Shown here: positions 54,237-63,213 of the stretch, piece by piece
Numbering within the stretch: position 1 is the first letter of the stretch
Layout of the letters: every line of letters begins with the position of its first letter
Position numbers and translations under genes: made by a program
Source: Natronorubrum tibetense GA33
GTDB lineage: Archaea; Halobacteriota; Halobacteria; Halobacteriales; Natrialbaceae
Assembly (NCBI RefSeq): GCF_000383975.1
Contig: NZ_KB913017.1
Coordinates: forward strand, 1,061,133 to 1,125,132
DNA: 64,000 nt
Direction of reading: 5' to 3'
The notes under the pieces: model-generated
Told to the model about the DNA's origin: nothing
The model's database searches: none
Seen by the model: the letters and a program-made list of their open reading frames with translations, nothing else

Positions 54237-54273
54237 CGAGTCCGATCAGGAAGACGACCGCCACCAGACCCCG

Positions 54274-54942
54274 ATGGGACAGCGTTTCATTGCCGAGTTG
54301 GTCGTTTCACACGACGATCTCCCGCTGACCCCGACCGTTCGGGATGTCTCCGAGGCAACGATCGCGGTCGAGTCGCAGCCGCTATCGTACCCGGAGCGAC
54401 CCGGCCCGATTATCTTCTACTCGGTATCCGATACCGACTTCTCGGCGTTCGAGTCCCTGCTCGAGACCGATCACACGGTGGCAGAGTGGGAGGTGGCGAT
54501 GGAGTTTACGGACTATCGTATCTACCAGATCTACGTGAGTTCGAACGCCAAGTTCACGACTCCCGAGATAGCCGACCTCGGACTGCAGGTGCTCTCGATT
54601 CGGAACACCGATCGCGGGTGGGAGTTCCGGCTACTGGCCCCGAACAGGGAGCGCCTCGGCGACTACTGGCAGTACTGTTGCGAGGAAGGCATCCAGTTCC
54701 ACCTCGAGAAACTGTACAGCACCGGCTCTCAAACGGGCCCCGCGACCGGCGACGGTCTCGAGGCGGCCCTCACCGATCGCCAACGAGAGGTTGCTCGCAC
54801 CGCGGCTCGAATGGGCTACTTCGAACCCGACGGTGCCGACGCGGCGACAGTCGCCGACGAACTCGAAATCTCGCCGTCGACGCTGTCGACGCACCTGCGG
54901 CGGATCATGGCCAAAGTGCTCCGCCACACGTTCGACGACTGA
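54274..54942 (+). CDS. HTH-10 transcriptional regulator
   Basis: The 222-residue protein has an N-terminal bacterio-opsin-activator-like region (LPLTPTVRDVSEATIAVESQ, YRIYQIYVSSNAKFTTPEI, WEFRLLAPNRERLGDYWQYC) and a C-terminal HTH-10 domain (LTDRQREVARTAARMGYFEP ... STLSTHLRRIMAKVLR). Target unknown; its near neighbour is the zinc-ribbon gene just upstream. Confidence 0.85.
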   Translation: MGQRFIAELVVSHDDLPLTPTVRDVSEATIAVESQPLSYPERPGPIIFYSVSDTDFSAFESLLETDHTVAEWEVAMEFTDYRIYQIYVSSNAKFTTPEIADLGLQVLSIRNTDRGWEFRLLAPNRERLGDYWQYCCEEGIQFHLEKLYSTGSQTGPATGDGLEAALTDRQREVARTAARMGYFEPDGADAATVADELEISPSTLSTHLRRIMAKVLRHTFDD

Positions 54943-55043
54943 CCCACGTCTCGGTGGGTTCCAGGCGAATCTTATCTACCCCCATATAATAAGAAGAAGA
55001 GTACGACAGTAGATACGAGGGCGGCAACGACCTACGAAGTAGC

Positions 55044-55310
55044 ATGACAGAAAAGATGTTTTCACTCGCCCCGGAGTCGACGGACAGCACGGCCAGCCTA
55101 TCCATCATCGAGCGGGTCGCCACGCTCGAGGAGACGGATCCGATAACACTTCCACCCCTGTACGACGCCATCGACCCCGAAGCGCTGGATTCGGTCGTGG
55201 ACTCCTCGACCGCCAGTGACTCGCGGTCGCCAGCGACGGTTCGGTTCTCCTACTGCGGCTACGACGTTCTCGTTCGACGTGATGGAGAGATTACGATATC
55301 GCCTGCCTAA
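55044..55310 (+). CDS. HalOD1 output domain protein
   Basis: The 88-residue protein shows IIERVATLEETDPITLPPLY, DAIDPEALDSVVD and VRFSYCGYDVLVRRDGEITI, the HalOD1 pattern also seen at 12904-13224. It is a stand-alone copy. A CATATAATAAG sequence about 55-65 nt upstream may be its promoter. Confidence 0.8.
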   Translation: MTEKMFSLAPESTDSTASLSIIERVATLEETDPITLPPLYDAIDPEALDSVVDSSTASDSRSPATVRFSYCGYDVLVRRDGEITISPA

Positions 55311-55442
55311 CGGTCGTGCGATTTTGCGGCTCCGAGTTCGGTTCGAAGCCGGGAGCAACGGTCTCGAGTCACTCCCTCGGAACCTCGGGAACCACGCCCC
55401 CAGACGAAGGCGCTTTAGGCGCTGGGCTGTTTGCCCCTGATA

Positions 55443-56543
55443 ATGAGTAAACCCACGCCCGACGTCTACGAGCAGGGCAAGGGCATGGACGCCCACAACC
55501 AGGTGATGCGGGAGATTCGCTCGCGCAAGGAGGCGAGCTACGACCCCCACGAACCCACCCGCGTCTGGCTCGACGAGGACAACACCCCCGGCGGCGTCAA
55601 GACGAGTCTGACGATCATTCTCAACACCGGCGGCTGTCGCTGGGCTCGCGCCGGCGGCTGTACGATGTGTGGCTACGTCGCCGAGAGCGTCGACGGCGGC
55701 AGCGTCTCCCACGAGGCGCTGATGGACCAGATCGACGTCTGTCTCGCACACGAGTCCGAAAACGCCGACGAGCCGGCAGAGCTCATCAAAATCTACACCT
55801 CCGGCTCGTTCTTAGACGAGCGCGAAGTCGGCGCCGAGACCCGGAAAGCGATCGGCGAGACCTTCGCGGATCGGGAGCGCATCGTCTTAGAGTCCCTCCC
55901 CGACTTCGTCGACCGCGAGAAGATCGCCGACTTCGCGGGCCACGGCATCGATACCGACATCGCGATCGGTCTCGAGACGGCGACCGACCGGGTCCGCCAC
56001 GACTGCGTGAACAAGTACTTCGACTTCGCTGACTTCGAGGGCGCCTGCGCGGAAGCCGCAATTGCAGACGAAGAGGCAGGAAGCGAAGCGGACGCGGGGA
56101 TCAAGGCCTACCTCCTGATGAAGCCGCCGTTCCTCACGGAATCGGAGGCCGTCGCGGACATGATCTCCTCCATCGAGCGCTGTGCCGATGTCGCCGGTTG
56201 CCACACCGTCTCGATGAACCCGTGTAACGTCCAGCGATACACGATGGTGGACGAACTCTACTTCAACGACGGCTATCGCCCGCCGTGGCTCTGGTCGGTC
56301 GCCCACGTCCTCGAGGAGACGGCCGAAGTCGACGCCATCGTCGTCTCTGACCCCGTCGGCCACGGCTCCGACCGCGGGCCGCACAACTGCACGGAGTGTG
56401 ACGATCTGGTTCAGAAGGCGATCAAAGATTTCGACCTCCGACAGGACCCCAGCGTCTTCGAGCAGGTTTCCTGCGAGTGTGAACTGACCTGGGAGACCGT
56501 TATGGAACGCGAACGGAGTTTCAATCAGCCGCTGACTCGCTAG
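55443..56543 (+). CDS. RaSEA, radical SAM partner of archaeosine synthase
   Basis: The 366-residue enzyme has the radical SAM cysteine cluster in GGCRWARAGGCTMCGYVAES, with SAM-binding and barrel segments IKIYTSGSFLDEREVG, DIAIGLETATDRVRHDCVNK, KAYLLMKPPFLTESEAV and VSMNPCNVQRYTMVDEL. It ends with a Cys-rich part (GPHNCTECDDLV; CECELTW). RaSEA forms a complex with ArcS and cleaves the lysine-preQ0 adduct on tRNA to give archaeosine. The ATG at 55443 starts directly before the family N-terminus. It is far from arcS (15018) and tgtA (5336) but in the same window. Confidence 0.9.
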   Translation: MSKPTPDVYEQGKGMDAHNQVMREIRSRKEASYDPHEPTRVWLDEDNTPGGVKTSLTIILNTGGCRWARAGGCTMCGYVAESVDGGSVSHEALMDQIDVCLAHESENADEPAELIKIYTSGSFLDEREVGAETRKAIGETFADRERIVLESLPDFVDREKIADFAGHGIDTDIAIGLETATDRVRHDCVNKYFDFADFEGACAEAAIADEEAGSEADAGIKAYLLMKPPFLTESEAVADMISSIERCADVAGCHTVSMNPCNVQRYTMVDELYFNDGYRPPWLWSVAHVLEETAEVDAIVVSDPVGHGSDRGPHNCTECDDLVQKAIKDFDLRQDPSVFEQVSCECELTWETVMERERSFNQPLTR

Positions 56544-56614
56544 TACTGACGCGCCACGAACGATCCGACCGACCCAGAACACGATCCGACACGTCTCGCT
56601 TCGTTCTCGACTCG

Positions 56615-59600
56615 TCAGTCGCCGGTCGCCGTACTATCACCCGGCGACTGGACGAGTTCGGGGTCGGCCTGTGGTATCTCGATCGTAACGACCGTTCCCC
56701 GCGGCTCGTTCGACTCGAAGGTGAGTTGGCCGCCCGACTGGGTGACGACGAGGGTGACCAGCCAGAGTCCGAGACCGCTCGTGTGGCGGAGCTGCGTGAT
56801 CTCCCGATCGCCCTGGAGCAGTTCGCGCTCTTCGTCGGGCATCCCGGGCCCGTCGTCGGCGATGGAAATCGCCAGCATTCCGTTGTCCGTCCGGTCGCAG
56901 ACCGAGATGTCGATCGTCGGGTCCGACGTCTCGTTGTGTTCGACGGCGTTCTCGAGGATCTGGAACAACGCTGTCCGGAGCGACTCGTTGGTCCGCGCGA
57001 ACGTTCGGTCGGGGATCGAACTGGTGAGTTCGACGTCCGGATAGGCGCTCTCGAGTCGCGCGGTCGCCTCGGCGACGGCGTCGGCGACGTTTATCGGTCC
57101 CGCGGTCGTCGATTCGCGTTCGAGGACGCGTTCGACGGCCCGGGTCTTTTCGGCGAGTCCGATGAGTTCGCCCGCTCGCTCCTGGATCGCCGCCGCGTAC
57201 TCGATGTCGTCGCCGTCGACGGCCTCGGCGAGCATCTCGGCACAGCCGTCGATGATGTTCATCCCGTTGCGCATGTCGTGTCGCAGCACGCGATTCAGGA
57301 TTTCGACGCGTTTCTGGCGCTGTTTCCGATCGGTGATGTCGGTGTAAACGCCGAACGTGCGGCTCGAGGACTCGTTCATCTCGACGGGAACGGCTCGGAG
57401 CATGAAATCGCGCAGGCCGTCGACGGTTCGACGTTTGACCTCCGCCTCGACGATTTCGCCCCGACTGCTGCGTTGCGTGATCGCTTCGGCCTCCGGTTTT
57501 CCGTCCGAGGGGACGATGAATTGGTGGAGCGGTTCGTCGACGAGCGCCGACTCCTCGTAGCCGAAGACGTGCTCGAACGCCGGATTGACCGCTTCGGCGA
57601 TCGCATCGCCGTCGGATTGTCGCGCGCTGATGACGGCGTCGGGAACGTTCTCGAACAGTGCCGCGAATCGGTCGCGCTCGGTCCGAAGCTGTTCTTCGAA
57701 TTCGAGTCGATCGAGCGCGTCGGTCACGTGAGAGAGCAACAGTTCCGCCAAATCCTCGTCCTCGCGCGTGAACGCGCCGGCCTCGGTCGAGACCGTCTGG
57801 AAGACGCCCCAGCCGTCGATCGGCACGGAGAGGACCGATCGAAACTCCGCGGAACCGGGTTCGGCGGCGGGCACCGTCCGAACGTCGTCGAATCGGTAGG
57901 TTTCGCCGGTTCGGTACGTCATACCGGCGACCCCCTTGTCCACTCCGATGCGGCGGTGAAAGTCGCCGTCGAGCGACGAGGAGACGGCTTCCTTAATGAG
58001 GTACTCGCCCTCGGCGCGGTCGACGACGCAGACGTCGAACTCGAGGACGTCCGCGGCCGCCTCGACGGTGAGTTCGGCGATCTCCACCGTGCTCTCGCAG
58101 TCGTCGAGCTGTGAGGCGACTTCGTGCAGCCGCTCGATCTTCGCCTTGTGGTCGACGAGTTCCCGCTCCATGCGTTTACGATCGCTGACGTCGCGGACGA
58201 CCCCGGCCGAGCCCTCGAGCGCGCCGTCGCCCCGCAACAGCGTCATGTTGACCTCACACGGAACGCGTTCGCCGTCGCGCGTCACGAGCGTGATCTCGTA
58301 GGTCGCGACTCGGTCCTCATCGGCCGAGACGAGCGCACGAACCCGTTTGCGACCGCGTTCGACGCTCTCGTCGGTGAGAACCCTCGAGGCGTGTTCGCCG
58401 ACGAGTTCGTCCTGGTCGTATCCCGTTATCTCCGTCAGCCGTTCGTTGACCGTAATGAACGTGCCGTCCCGGTCGAGCGCGTAGACGCTGTCGCCGATCG
58501 TTTCGACGATCGTCTTCGTCTGCTCGAGTTCCCGGTCGCGCGCCGCTCGATCGAGCGCCGCTTCGGCCGTCGCGGCGAGTACGTGAACGAGATGGATCTC
58601 TGCGAGTTCGAGTTCGTCGTCACCTGGCGATGCGACGGACAGAAGCCCGTGTTCGCCGAGCGGGTGAACGACGGAGTTACCGAACTCGATATCGATATCG
58701 TAGGGGACCCGCTCCCGCGAGGCGTCGTCGACGATGATCGGTTCGCCGTCGCTGTAGGTCTGCCAGAGGATGTCGTTCCCGGGGCCGATTCTGGCGATAT
58801 TGCCGGTGTTTTCCTCGAGCTCTGACGTTCCCGCGACGAGTTCGAGCGTCCCGCTATCGTCGTCGTAGAAGCGGAGCGCGGCGAGCGATCGGTCGAGGAT
58901 GTGTTCAGTTGCGTCCATCACGACCGACGCGATTTCGTCGGCCGACTCGGCGCGCATCAGCTCGTTTGTCGTCTCCTGAAGCGCCTCGAGGGCGTTCGCG
59001 CGTTTGCGCTCGGCGGTGACGTCCTGGGTGAACGAGCGGACCCCGACGACGTCTCCATCGTCGAAAATCGGCGTGTTGTACCACTCACAGGTGAGTTTCG
59101 AGCCGTCCTTGCGGACGTTCCGTGAGGTCTGCCAGCCGCCCTTGGTGGGGCGGTCTCCGGCGAGCAACCGGTTCCAGTGGCCGGTCACCGACTCTCGTTC
59201 CGACTCGGGGACAAGCAAGTCAATCCCGTGTTCGCGGTGCGCTTCCGTCGCCGTGTAGCCGAACAGCTCCGTTGCAGCGGGGTTCCAGGATGCAACCTCG
59301 AACTCGAGGGACCACTCGATGATCGCGAACGGCGATTGGTCGACGAGCACCGCGAGTCGATCCTCGGGGTCCGTTTCCGGGACGTTCGTCGCCGGCGCAT
59401 CGGGGGTGATCGCCGGTGTCGCAGCGTCGGTGTCCGTCTCGAGTGTGACGCAACCGTCGGAACGAGCGCGGTTGTCGGATTCGGGACGGATAGGGGATGC
59501 AGTGTCCGTTCCAGTCGTGGTACTCGATCGCTCGAGTAGATCGTCGATTCGCGCGGTGAGGAGATCGATCCCAGCCGATTGCGGGACGTAGCCGTCCGCA

Positions 59601-59878
59601 CCGGCGGCGATCAGTTCGCCGGCGAGCGCTTCGCTCCCGTCCGCGGGAAAGACGACGATGGGGATGTCGGGATCGCGCTCTCTAACTCGCACGCAGCAGT
59701 CGACGAGGTCGGTATCGGGTACGTTCGACGTCAGAACGACGCAATCGGCACTCGAAAGGTGTACAAAGCAGCCGGCCGCGGTTTCGACGACGACGCTCTC
59801 TGCGGCCTTACGAAGCCCCCGAACGATCTCGTCGGTCGCGTCGGAGTCGGCGTAGATGAGACGCGGTTCAGATTCCAT
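56615..59878 (-). CDS. Large histidine kinase with pseudo-receiver, PAS and GAF domains
   Basis: The 1087-residue protein starts with a receiver-like domain (about 1-115) in which the phospho-acceptor position is Thr (CVVLTSNVPD) and the conserved Lys is Gln (GYVPQSAG), so it is probably a pseudo-receiver. It continues with PAS, GAF, PAS, GAF and PAS domains and a HisKA/HATPase unit: RHDMRNGMNIIDGCAEML, ENAVEHNETSD, DDGPGMP, GLGLWLV. It is an orphan kinase without an adjacent regulator. Start at the ATG 59878 is supported by GGAGGGG about 8 nt upstream; a TTG at 59914 is the alternative. Confidence 0.85.
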   Translation of the reverse strand: MESEPRLIYADSDATDEIVRGLRKAAESVVVETAAGCFVHLSSADCVVLTSNVPDTDLVDCCVRVRERDPDIPIVVFPADGSEALAGELIAAGADGYVPQSAGIDLLTARIDDLLERSSTTTGTDTASPIRPESDNRARSDGCVTLETDTDAATPAITPDAPATNVPETDPEDRLAVLVDQSPFAIIEWSLEFEVASWNPAATELFGYTATEAHREHGIDLLVPESERESVTGHWNRLLAGDRPTKGGWQTSRNVRKDGSKLTCEWYNTPIFDDGDVVGVRSFTQDVTAERKRANALEALQETTNELMRAESADEIASVVMDATEHILDRSLAALRFYDDDSGTLELVAGTSELEENTGNIARIGPGNDILWQTYSDGEPIIVDDASRERVPYDIDIEFGNSVVHPLGEHGLLSVASPGDDELELAEIHLVHVLAATAEAALDRAARDRELEQTKTIVETIGDSVYALDRDGTFITVNERLTEITGYDQDELVGEHASRVLTDESVERGRKRVRALVSADEDRVATYEITLVTRDGERVPCEVNMTLLRGDGALEGSAGVVRDVSDRKRMERELVDHKAKIERLHEVASQLDDCESTVEIAELTVEAAADVLEFDVCVVDRAEGEYLIKEAVSSSLDGDFHRRIGVDKGVAGMTYRTGETYRFDDVRTVPAAEPGSAEFRSVLSVPIDGWGVFQTVSTEAGAFTREDEDLAELLLSHVTDALDRLEFEEQLRTERDRFAALFENVPDAVISARQSDGDAIAEAVNPAFEHVFGYEESALVDEPLHQFIVPSDGKPEAEAITQRSSRGEIVEAEVKRRTVDGLRDFMLRAVPVEMNESSSRTFGVYTDITDRKQRQKRVEILNRVLRHDMRNGMNIIDGCAEMLAEAVDGDDIEYAAAIQERAGELIGLAEKTRAVERVLERESTTAGPINVADAVAEATARLESAYPDVELTSSIPDRTFARTNESLRTALFQILENAVEHNETSDPTIDISVCDRTDNGMLAISIADDGPGMPDEERELLQGDREITQLRHTSGLGLWLVTLVVTQSGGQLTFESNEPRGTVVTIEIPQADPELVQSPGDSTATGD

Positions 59879-60017
59879 ACACACATCCCCTCCGGCAGGG
59901 TTCGTGTCCGTCAAGGAGCCGCCACCTTATTACTGTTTGAGTCGACTCGGAGAGTGAGTCGTCGACGATCTGCCCGAAGCGACTCGCCGATTTCGGCGGA
60001 GTGATCGCCGCAACAGA

Positions 60018-60713
60018 CTATTCTGCACCGGTGACGGCCGTTTCGAAACCGCGGAGGACGCCCTGGCCGTCGGTGCCGCCGACATCGGGCAGCGTCGCCC
60101 GTTCGGGATGGGGCATCAACACCGCGACGTGCTCGCGCTCGCCGAGGACGCCCGCGACGTTGTGTTTCGAGCCGTTCGGATTCGCGTCCGGGCCGGTCTC
60201 GCCGTCCGCATCGCAGTACCGGAAGAGAACGCGACCCTCGTCCTCGAGTTCAGCCAGTCGATCGTCGTCGATTTCGTAGCGGCCCTCGCCGTGGGCGATG
60301 GGAACCTCGATGACGTCGCCCTCCTCGTACGCCGCCGTCCAGGGCGTATCGTCGCGCTCGACGCGGAGGTAGACGTGTTCACACTGGAAGCGGGCGCTCT
60401 CGTTCGTCGTGAACGCCCCCTCGGTGAGTCCCGACTCGCAGCCGACCTGCGCGCCGTTGCAGACGCCGAGGACGGGCGTGCCGTCGGCCGCCGCCTCGCG
60501 GACCTCGGCCATGATCGGCGACCGCGCTGCCATCGCGCCGGCGCGCAGGTAGTCGCCGTAGGAGAATCCGCCCGGGAGGACGATCCCCGTCGTATTCTCG
60601 GGGAGTCCATCCTCGTGCCAGACGATTTCGGCGTCGATGTCGAGGTGTGCGAGGGCGCGCTCGGCATCCCGGTCGCAGTTCGAGCCGCCGAATCTGATGA
60701 TCGAAACTGTCAC
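60018..60713 (-). CDS. purQ: Phosphoribosylformylglycinamidine synthase subunit PurQ
   Basis: The 231-residue glutaminase supplies ammonia for the fourth step of purine synthesis. Class-I amidotransferase features: IRFGGSNCDRDAERALAHL, GIVLPGGFSYGDYLRAGAMA, nucleophile Cys in PVLGVCNGAQVG and the His-Glu pair in VLMPHPERATLPDVGG. The GTG at 60713 gives the family start VTVSIIRFGG; one at 60722 is also in frame. Downstream of purS on the same strand with a 133-bp gap. Confidence 0.96.
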   Translation of the reverse strand: MTVSIIRFGGSNCDRDAERALAHLDIDAEIVWHEDGLPENTTGIVLPGGFSYGDYLRAGAMAARSPIMAEVREAAADGTPVLGVCNGAQVGCESGLTEGAFTTNESARFQCEHVYLRVERDDTPWTAAYEEGDVIEVPIAHGEGRYEIDDDRLAELEDEGRVLFRYCDADGETGPDANPNGSKHNVAGVLGEREHVAVLMPHPERATLPDVGGTDGQGVLRGFETAVTGAE

Positions 60714-60846
60714 GCGAACCACCCCGTGTGGTTCGTGTGATCAGGGAGCGGGAGGCGACCAACGGGAGCGTGAGCGACCGTGGTCACAGTCGCCACCCCC
60801 GGGTGTTGCGACCGACGGTTTCGATCAGCGAAAGTGAGACGGTCAT

Positions 60847-61098
60847 CTACCGCTCGTCGACCTCCACGTCGTAGTCGTGGATGGTCGGGTTCGCCAGCAG
60901 GCGTTCGGCCATCTCGCTCGCGCGCTCGCTCGCGGCGTCGGCCGACTCGGCCTCGAGGTCGACCTCAAAGCGGTCAGCCGAGCGCAGCCCCTCGAGATCG
61001 AAGCCCAGGCGCTCGAGGGCCTGTTTCGTGGTTTCGGCCTCGGGGTCGAGCACGCCGTGTTTGAGTCGAACGGTCACCGTCGCGGTGTAGGCGGTCAT
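60847..61098 (-). CDS. purS: Phosphoribosylformylglycinamidine synthase subunit PurS
   Basis: The 83-residue protein (YTATVTVRLKHGVLDPEAE, KQALERLGFDLEGLRSADRF, ERLLANPTIHDYDVEVDE) is a normal-length PurS, the structural subunit bridging PurQ and PurL. The ATG at 61098 fits the family; the frame is open further upstream. Confidence 0.95.
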   Translation of the reverse strand: MTAYTATVTVRLKHGVLDPEAETTKQALERLGFDLEGLRSADRFEVDLEAESADAASERASEMAERLLANPTIHDYDVEVDER

Positions 61099-61215
61099 CA
61101 CCTGAAACCCCGTAACCGTGCTCAAAAACGCTTTCGGGTTTGCGCTGTGATACACGTTCGTGAATATTTCGACGGAACAGGCCGACGGCGTCGCGATTCG
61201 ACGGCCGAACAACCG

Positions 61216-62484
61216 TCAGACGTCCGGTCGAGCGACTCTAACCGCGAGAAAGAGCGCGGCGGAGAGCAGTCCGATAACGGCGGTACCGACGAACGGAACC
61301 GCGTAGCCGCCGAACTGGTCGATTCCCAGACCGACGCCGTATGGCACGAGGGTACCGGCGACGGCGAACCCGATGGCCGTCACGCCGAAGAGCGTGCTGA
61401 GGTCCCCCGTCCCGAAGAGGTTCGCGAGGAGCGGCGACATGAGCGCGGCGGTTCCGCCGTAGCCGAAGCCGAAGATTGCAGAGAGCACGAGTACGGACGC
61501 CGGCGTCGGAACGGCGACGAGCAACAGCAATGGAACGCACATCAGGACGACGCAGACGGCCATCATTCGATCCGTTCCGATGGCGTCGGCGGCCCAGCCG
61601 GCGGTGAACTTGGCGACGACGTTCATGCCGCCGACGATGCTGAGCGCGATGACGCCGATCCGGCGGGTCACGCCGGCGGCGTCGGCGAAGTCGACGAGGT
61701 AGACCAGGACGGCGTTCGCCGGAACGAACATCAACAGCATGGCGGCGAATACGACGCCGAACAGCGGCGTTTTCACCGTCGACAACGCCGTATCGATCTG
61801 TGCACGCATCGAGCGCAGTTCGCCGCCGTCGGCCGCGGGTGGAGTCGCGAACTCGCCGGTCGTATCTGCACCGACCGCTCGCGGTCGGTCCGCGAGCAGG
61901 ACGACGGCGATGACGAGCGCGACGAAGAACATGGCCGCGAGGGCGAGGTAGGTACCCTGCCAGCCGAGTGCCCCGATGAGGACCTCTACGAACGGCGGCA
62001 TGGCGAGGATACCGACGCCCCACCCCGACACGGCGACGCCGGTCGCCAGGCTTCGACGCCGCTCGAACCACCGCGGCGGCGTCGTGTACGCGACGACGAA
62101 CGTGATCCCCATCCCCGCTGCGGCGACGACGCTGTAAGAGGCGAGCACCCAGTAGAACGACGGCGACCGACTCGCGCCGAGCAATCCGACACAGATCAGC
62201 GCCGCGGCGAGGACCAGCAACCGCTGCAGTCCGTAGCGATCGACCGCAAAGCCGAGCACTGCGGCTCCGCTGAACGTCACGAGCGATTGGATGCTGAACA
62301 CCAGCGAGGTGTTCGCGTAGCTCTGGTCGAACTCCTCGAGAACCGGCCCGAGGAAGACGCTAAAGGAGAACATCGTCCCGGCCGTCATCAGCGACAGGGC
62401 GAAACAGCCGACGACGACGAACCACCCGTAGTAGATGTCGGACTCGAGGAGTCGAGCCTGTAGTGGGTTGGTGGCAGTTGACAT
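61216..62484 (-). CDS. MFS transporter, oxalate/formate (monocarboxylate)-like
   Basis: The 422-residue protein has 12 helices. YYGWFVVVGCFALSLMTAGT and MFSFSVFLGPVLEEFDQSYA at the start and AVDRYGLQRLLVLAAALICV are typical of the OFA/monocarboxylate branch; the central loop is acidic. Substrate probably an organic anion, unproven. The ATG at 62484 directly precedes the family-like start. Monocistronic. Confidence 0.85.
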   Translation of the reverse strand: MSTATNPLQARLLESDIYYGWFVVVGCFALSLMTAGTMFSFSVFLGPVLEEFDQSYANTSLVFSIQSLVTFSGAAVLGFAVDRYGLQRLLVLAAALICVGLLGASRSPSFYWVLASYSVVAAAGMGITFVVAYTTPPRWFERRRSLATGVAVSGWGVGILAMPPFVEVLIGALGWQGTYLALAAMFFVALVIAVVLLADRPRAVGADTTGEFATPPAADGGELRSMRAQIDTALSTVKTPLFGVVFAAMLLMFVPANAVLVYLVDFADAAGVTRRIGVIALSIVGGMNVVAKFTAGWAADAIGTDRMMAVCVVLMCVPLLLLVAVPTPASVLVLSAIFGFGYGGTAALMSPLLANLFGTGDLSTLFGVTAIGFAVAGTLVPYGVGLGIDQFGGYAVPFVGTAVIGLLSAALFLAVRVARPDV

Positions 62485-62632
62485 ACGATACGGTTCCGGG
62501 TTCGGACAATAGTCGTCCACGAACCGTACGCTCTTGCCGCTTTTTCGACAGAGACGGCTCAGACGGCGCTCGACAGTGAACGGACGGGCCGCTAGCGAAC
62601 AGTACTCGAACGAGCAGCGGCCGCCTGAACAC

Positions 62633-63004
62633 TCATCGGAGCAGTCGAGCGAGTGTCGACGACAGGCGGTAGCCGATCGAACCGTTCCGGTAGCCGTTCC
62701 AGCCCCGCATGCCGCCGGCAAGGGTAGCGGCGTCGTACCCCTCCTCCTCGAGTATCGCAGTCGCTTTTTTCGCGACGATTCCCGCTTTGCAGACCGTGAC
62801 GACCGTCTTTCCGTCGGGAATATCGGCGAGCGACTGTCGGAGTACGGTCTCGTCGCCGCGTCGAAGATCGTCGTAGACCGGGACGTTCTGACTGCCGTCG
62901 ATGTTGCCGCGCTGGTAGCTCTCACGCGGACGGATATCGAGGACGTACGGTTCCACCCCGTTCGACAGTCTGTCGTCCAGTTCCGGCGGCCTTATCTTGC
63001 TCAT
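62633..63004 (-). CDS. Rhodanese-like sulfurtransferase
   Basis: The 123-residue single rhodanese domain (YVLDIRPRESYQRGNIDGSQ, NVPVYDDLR, VVTVCKAGIVAKKATAILEE, LAGGMRGWN) has the active-site Cys72 in the loop CKAGIVAKK. It should transfer sulfane sulfur. The six-residue loop follows CxxGxxA-type active members. The C-terminal 15 residues are basic. Partner unknown. Confidence 0.88.
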   Translation of the reverse strand: MSKIRPPELDDRLSNGVEPYVLDIRPRESYQRGNIDGSQNVPVYDDLRRGDETVLRQSLADIPDGKTVVTVCKAGIVAKKATAILEEEGYDAATLAGGMRGWNGYRNGSIGYRLSSTLARLLR

Positions 63005-63155
63005 GAGCCCCAATACTCCACAGCCATACAAAACGATACGGATACCGTCTTCAGTTGAGGGCGTGATCTCGCATTCGGACTCGAGTCACCGCCGACAGCT
63101 CAAGAGCGTCCCGATCGAACGGGTCGGGGCTCATACGGTTTACTGCAAGTCATTT

Positions 63156-63191
63156 CCGGCGCAACCGCCACTCGGGTCGCGGTTGCGCCGG
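63156..63191. repeat. Perfect 13-bp inverted repeat
   Basis: CCGGCGCAACCGC (63156-63168) pairs with GCGGTTGCGCCGG (63179-63191) around a 10-base loop. It lies 22 bp beyond the stop of the flavoprotein gene on the minus strand and could end its transcript, although no T-run follows. Confidence 0.6.
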
Positions 63192-63213
63192 TAAATCGGT
63201 ACAATAATCCGTA

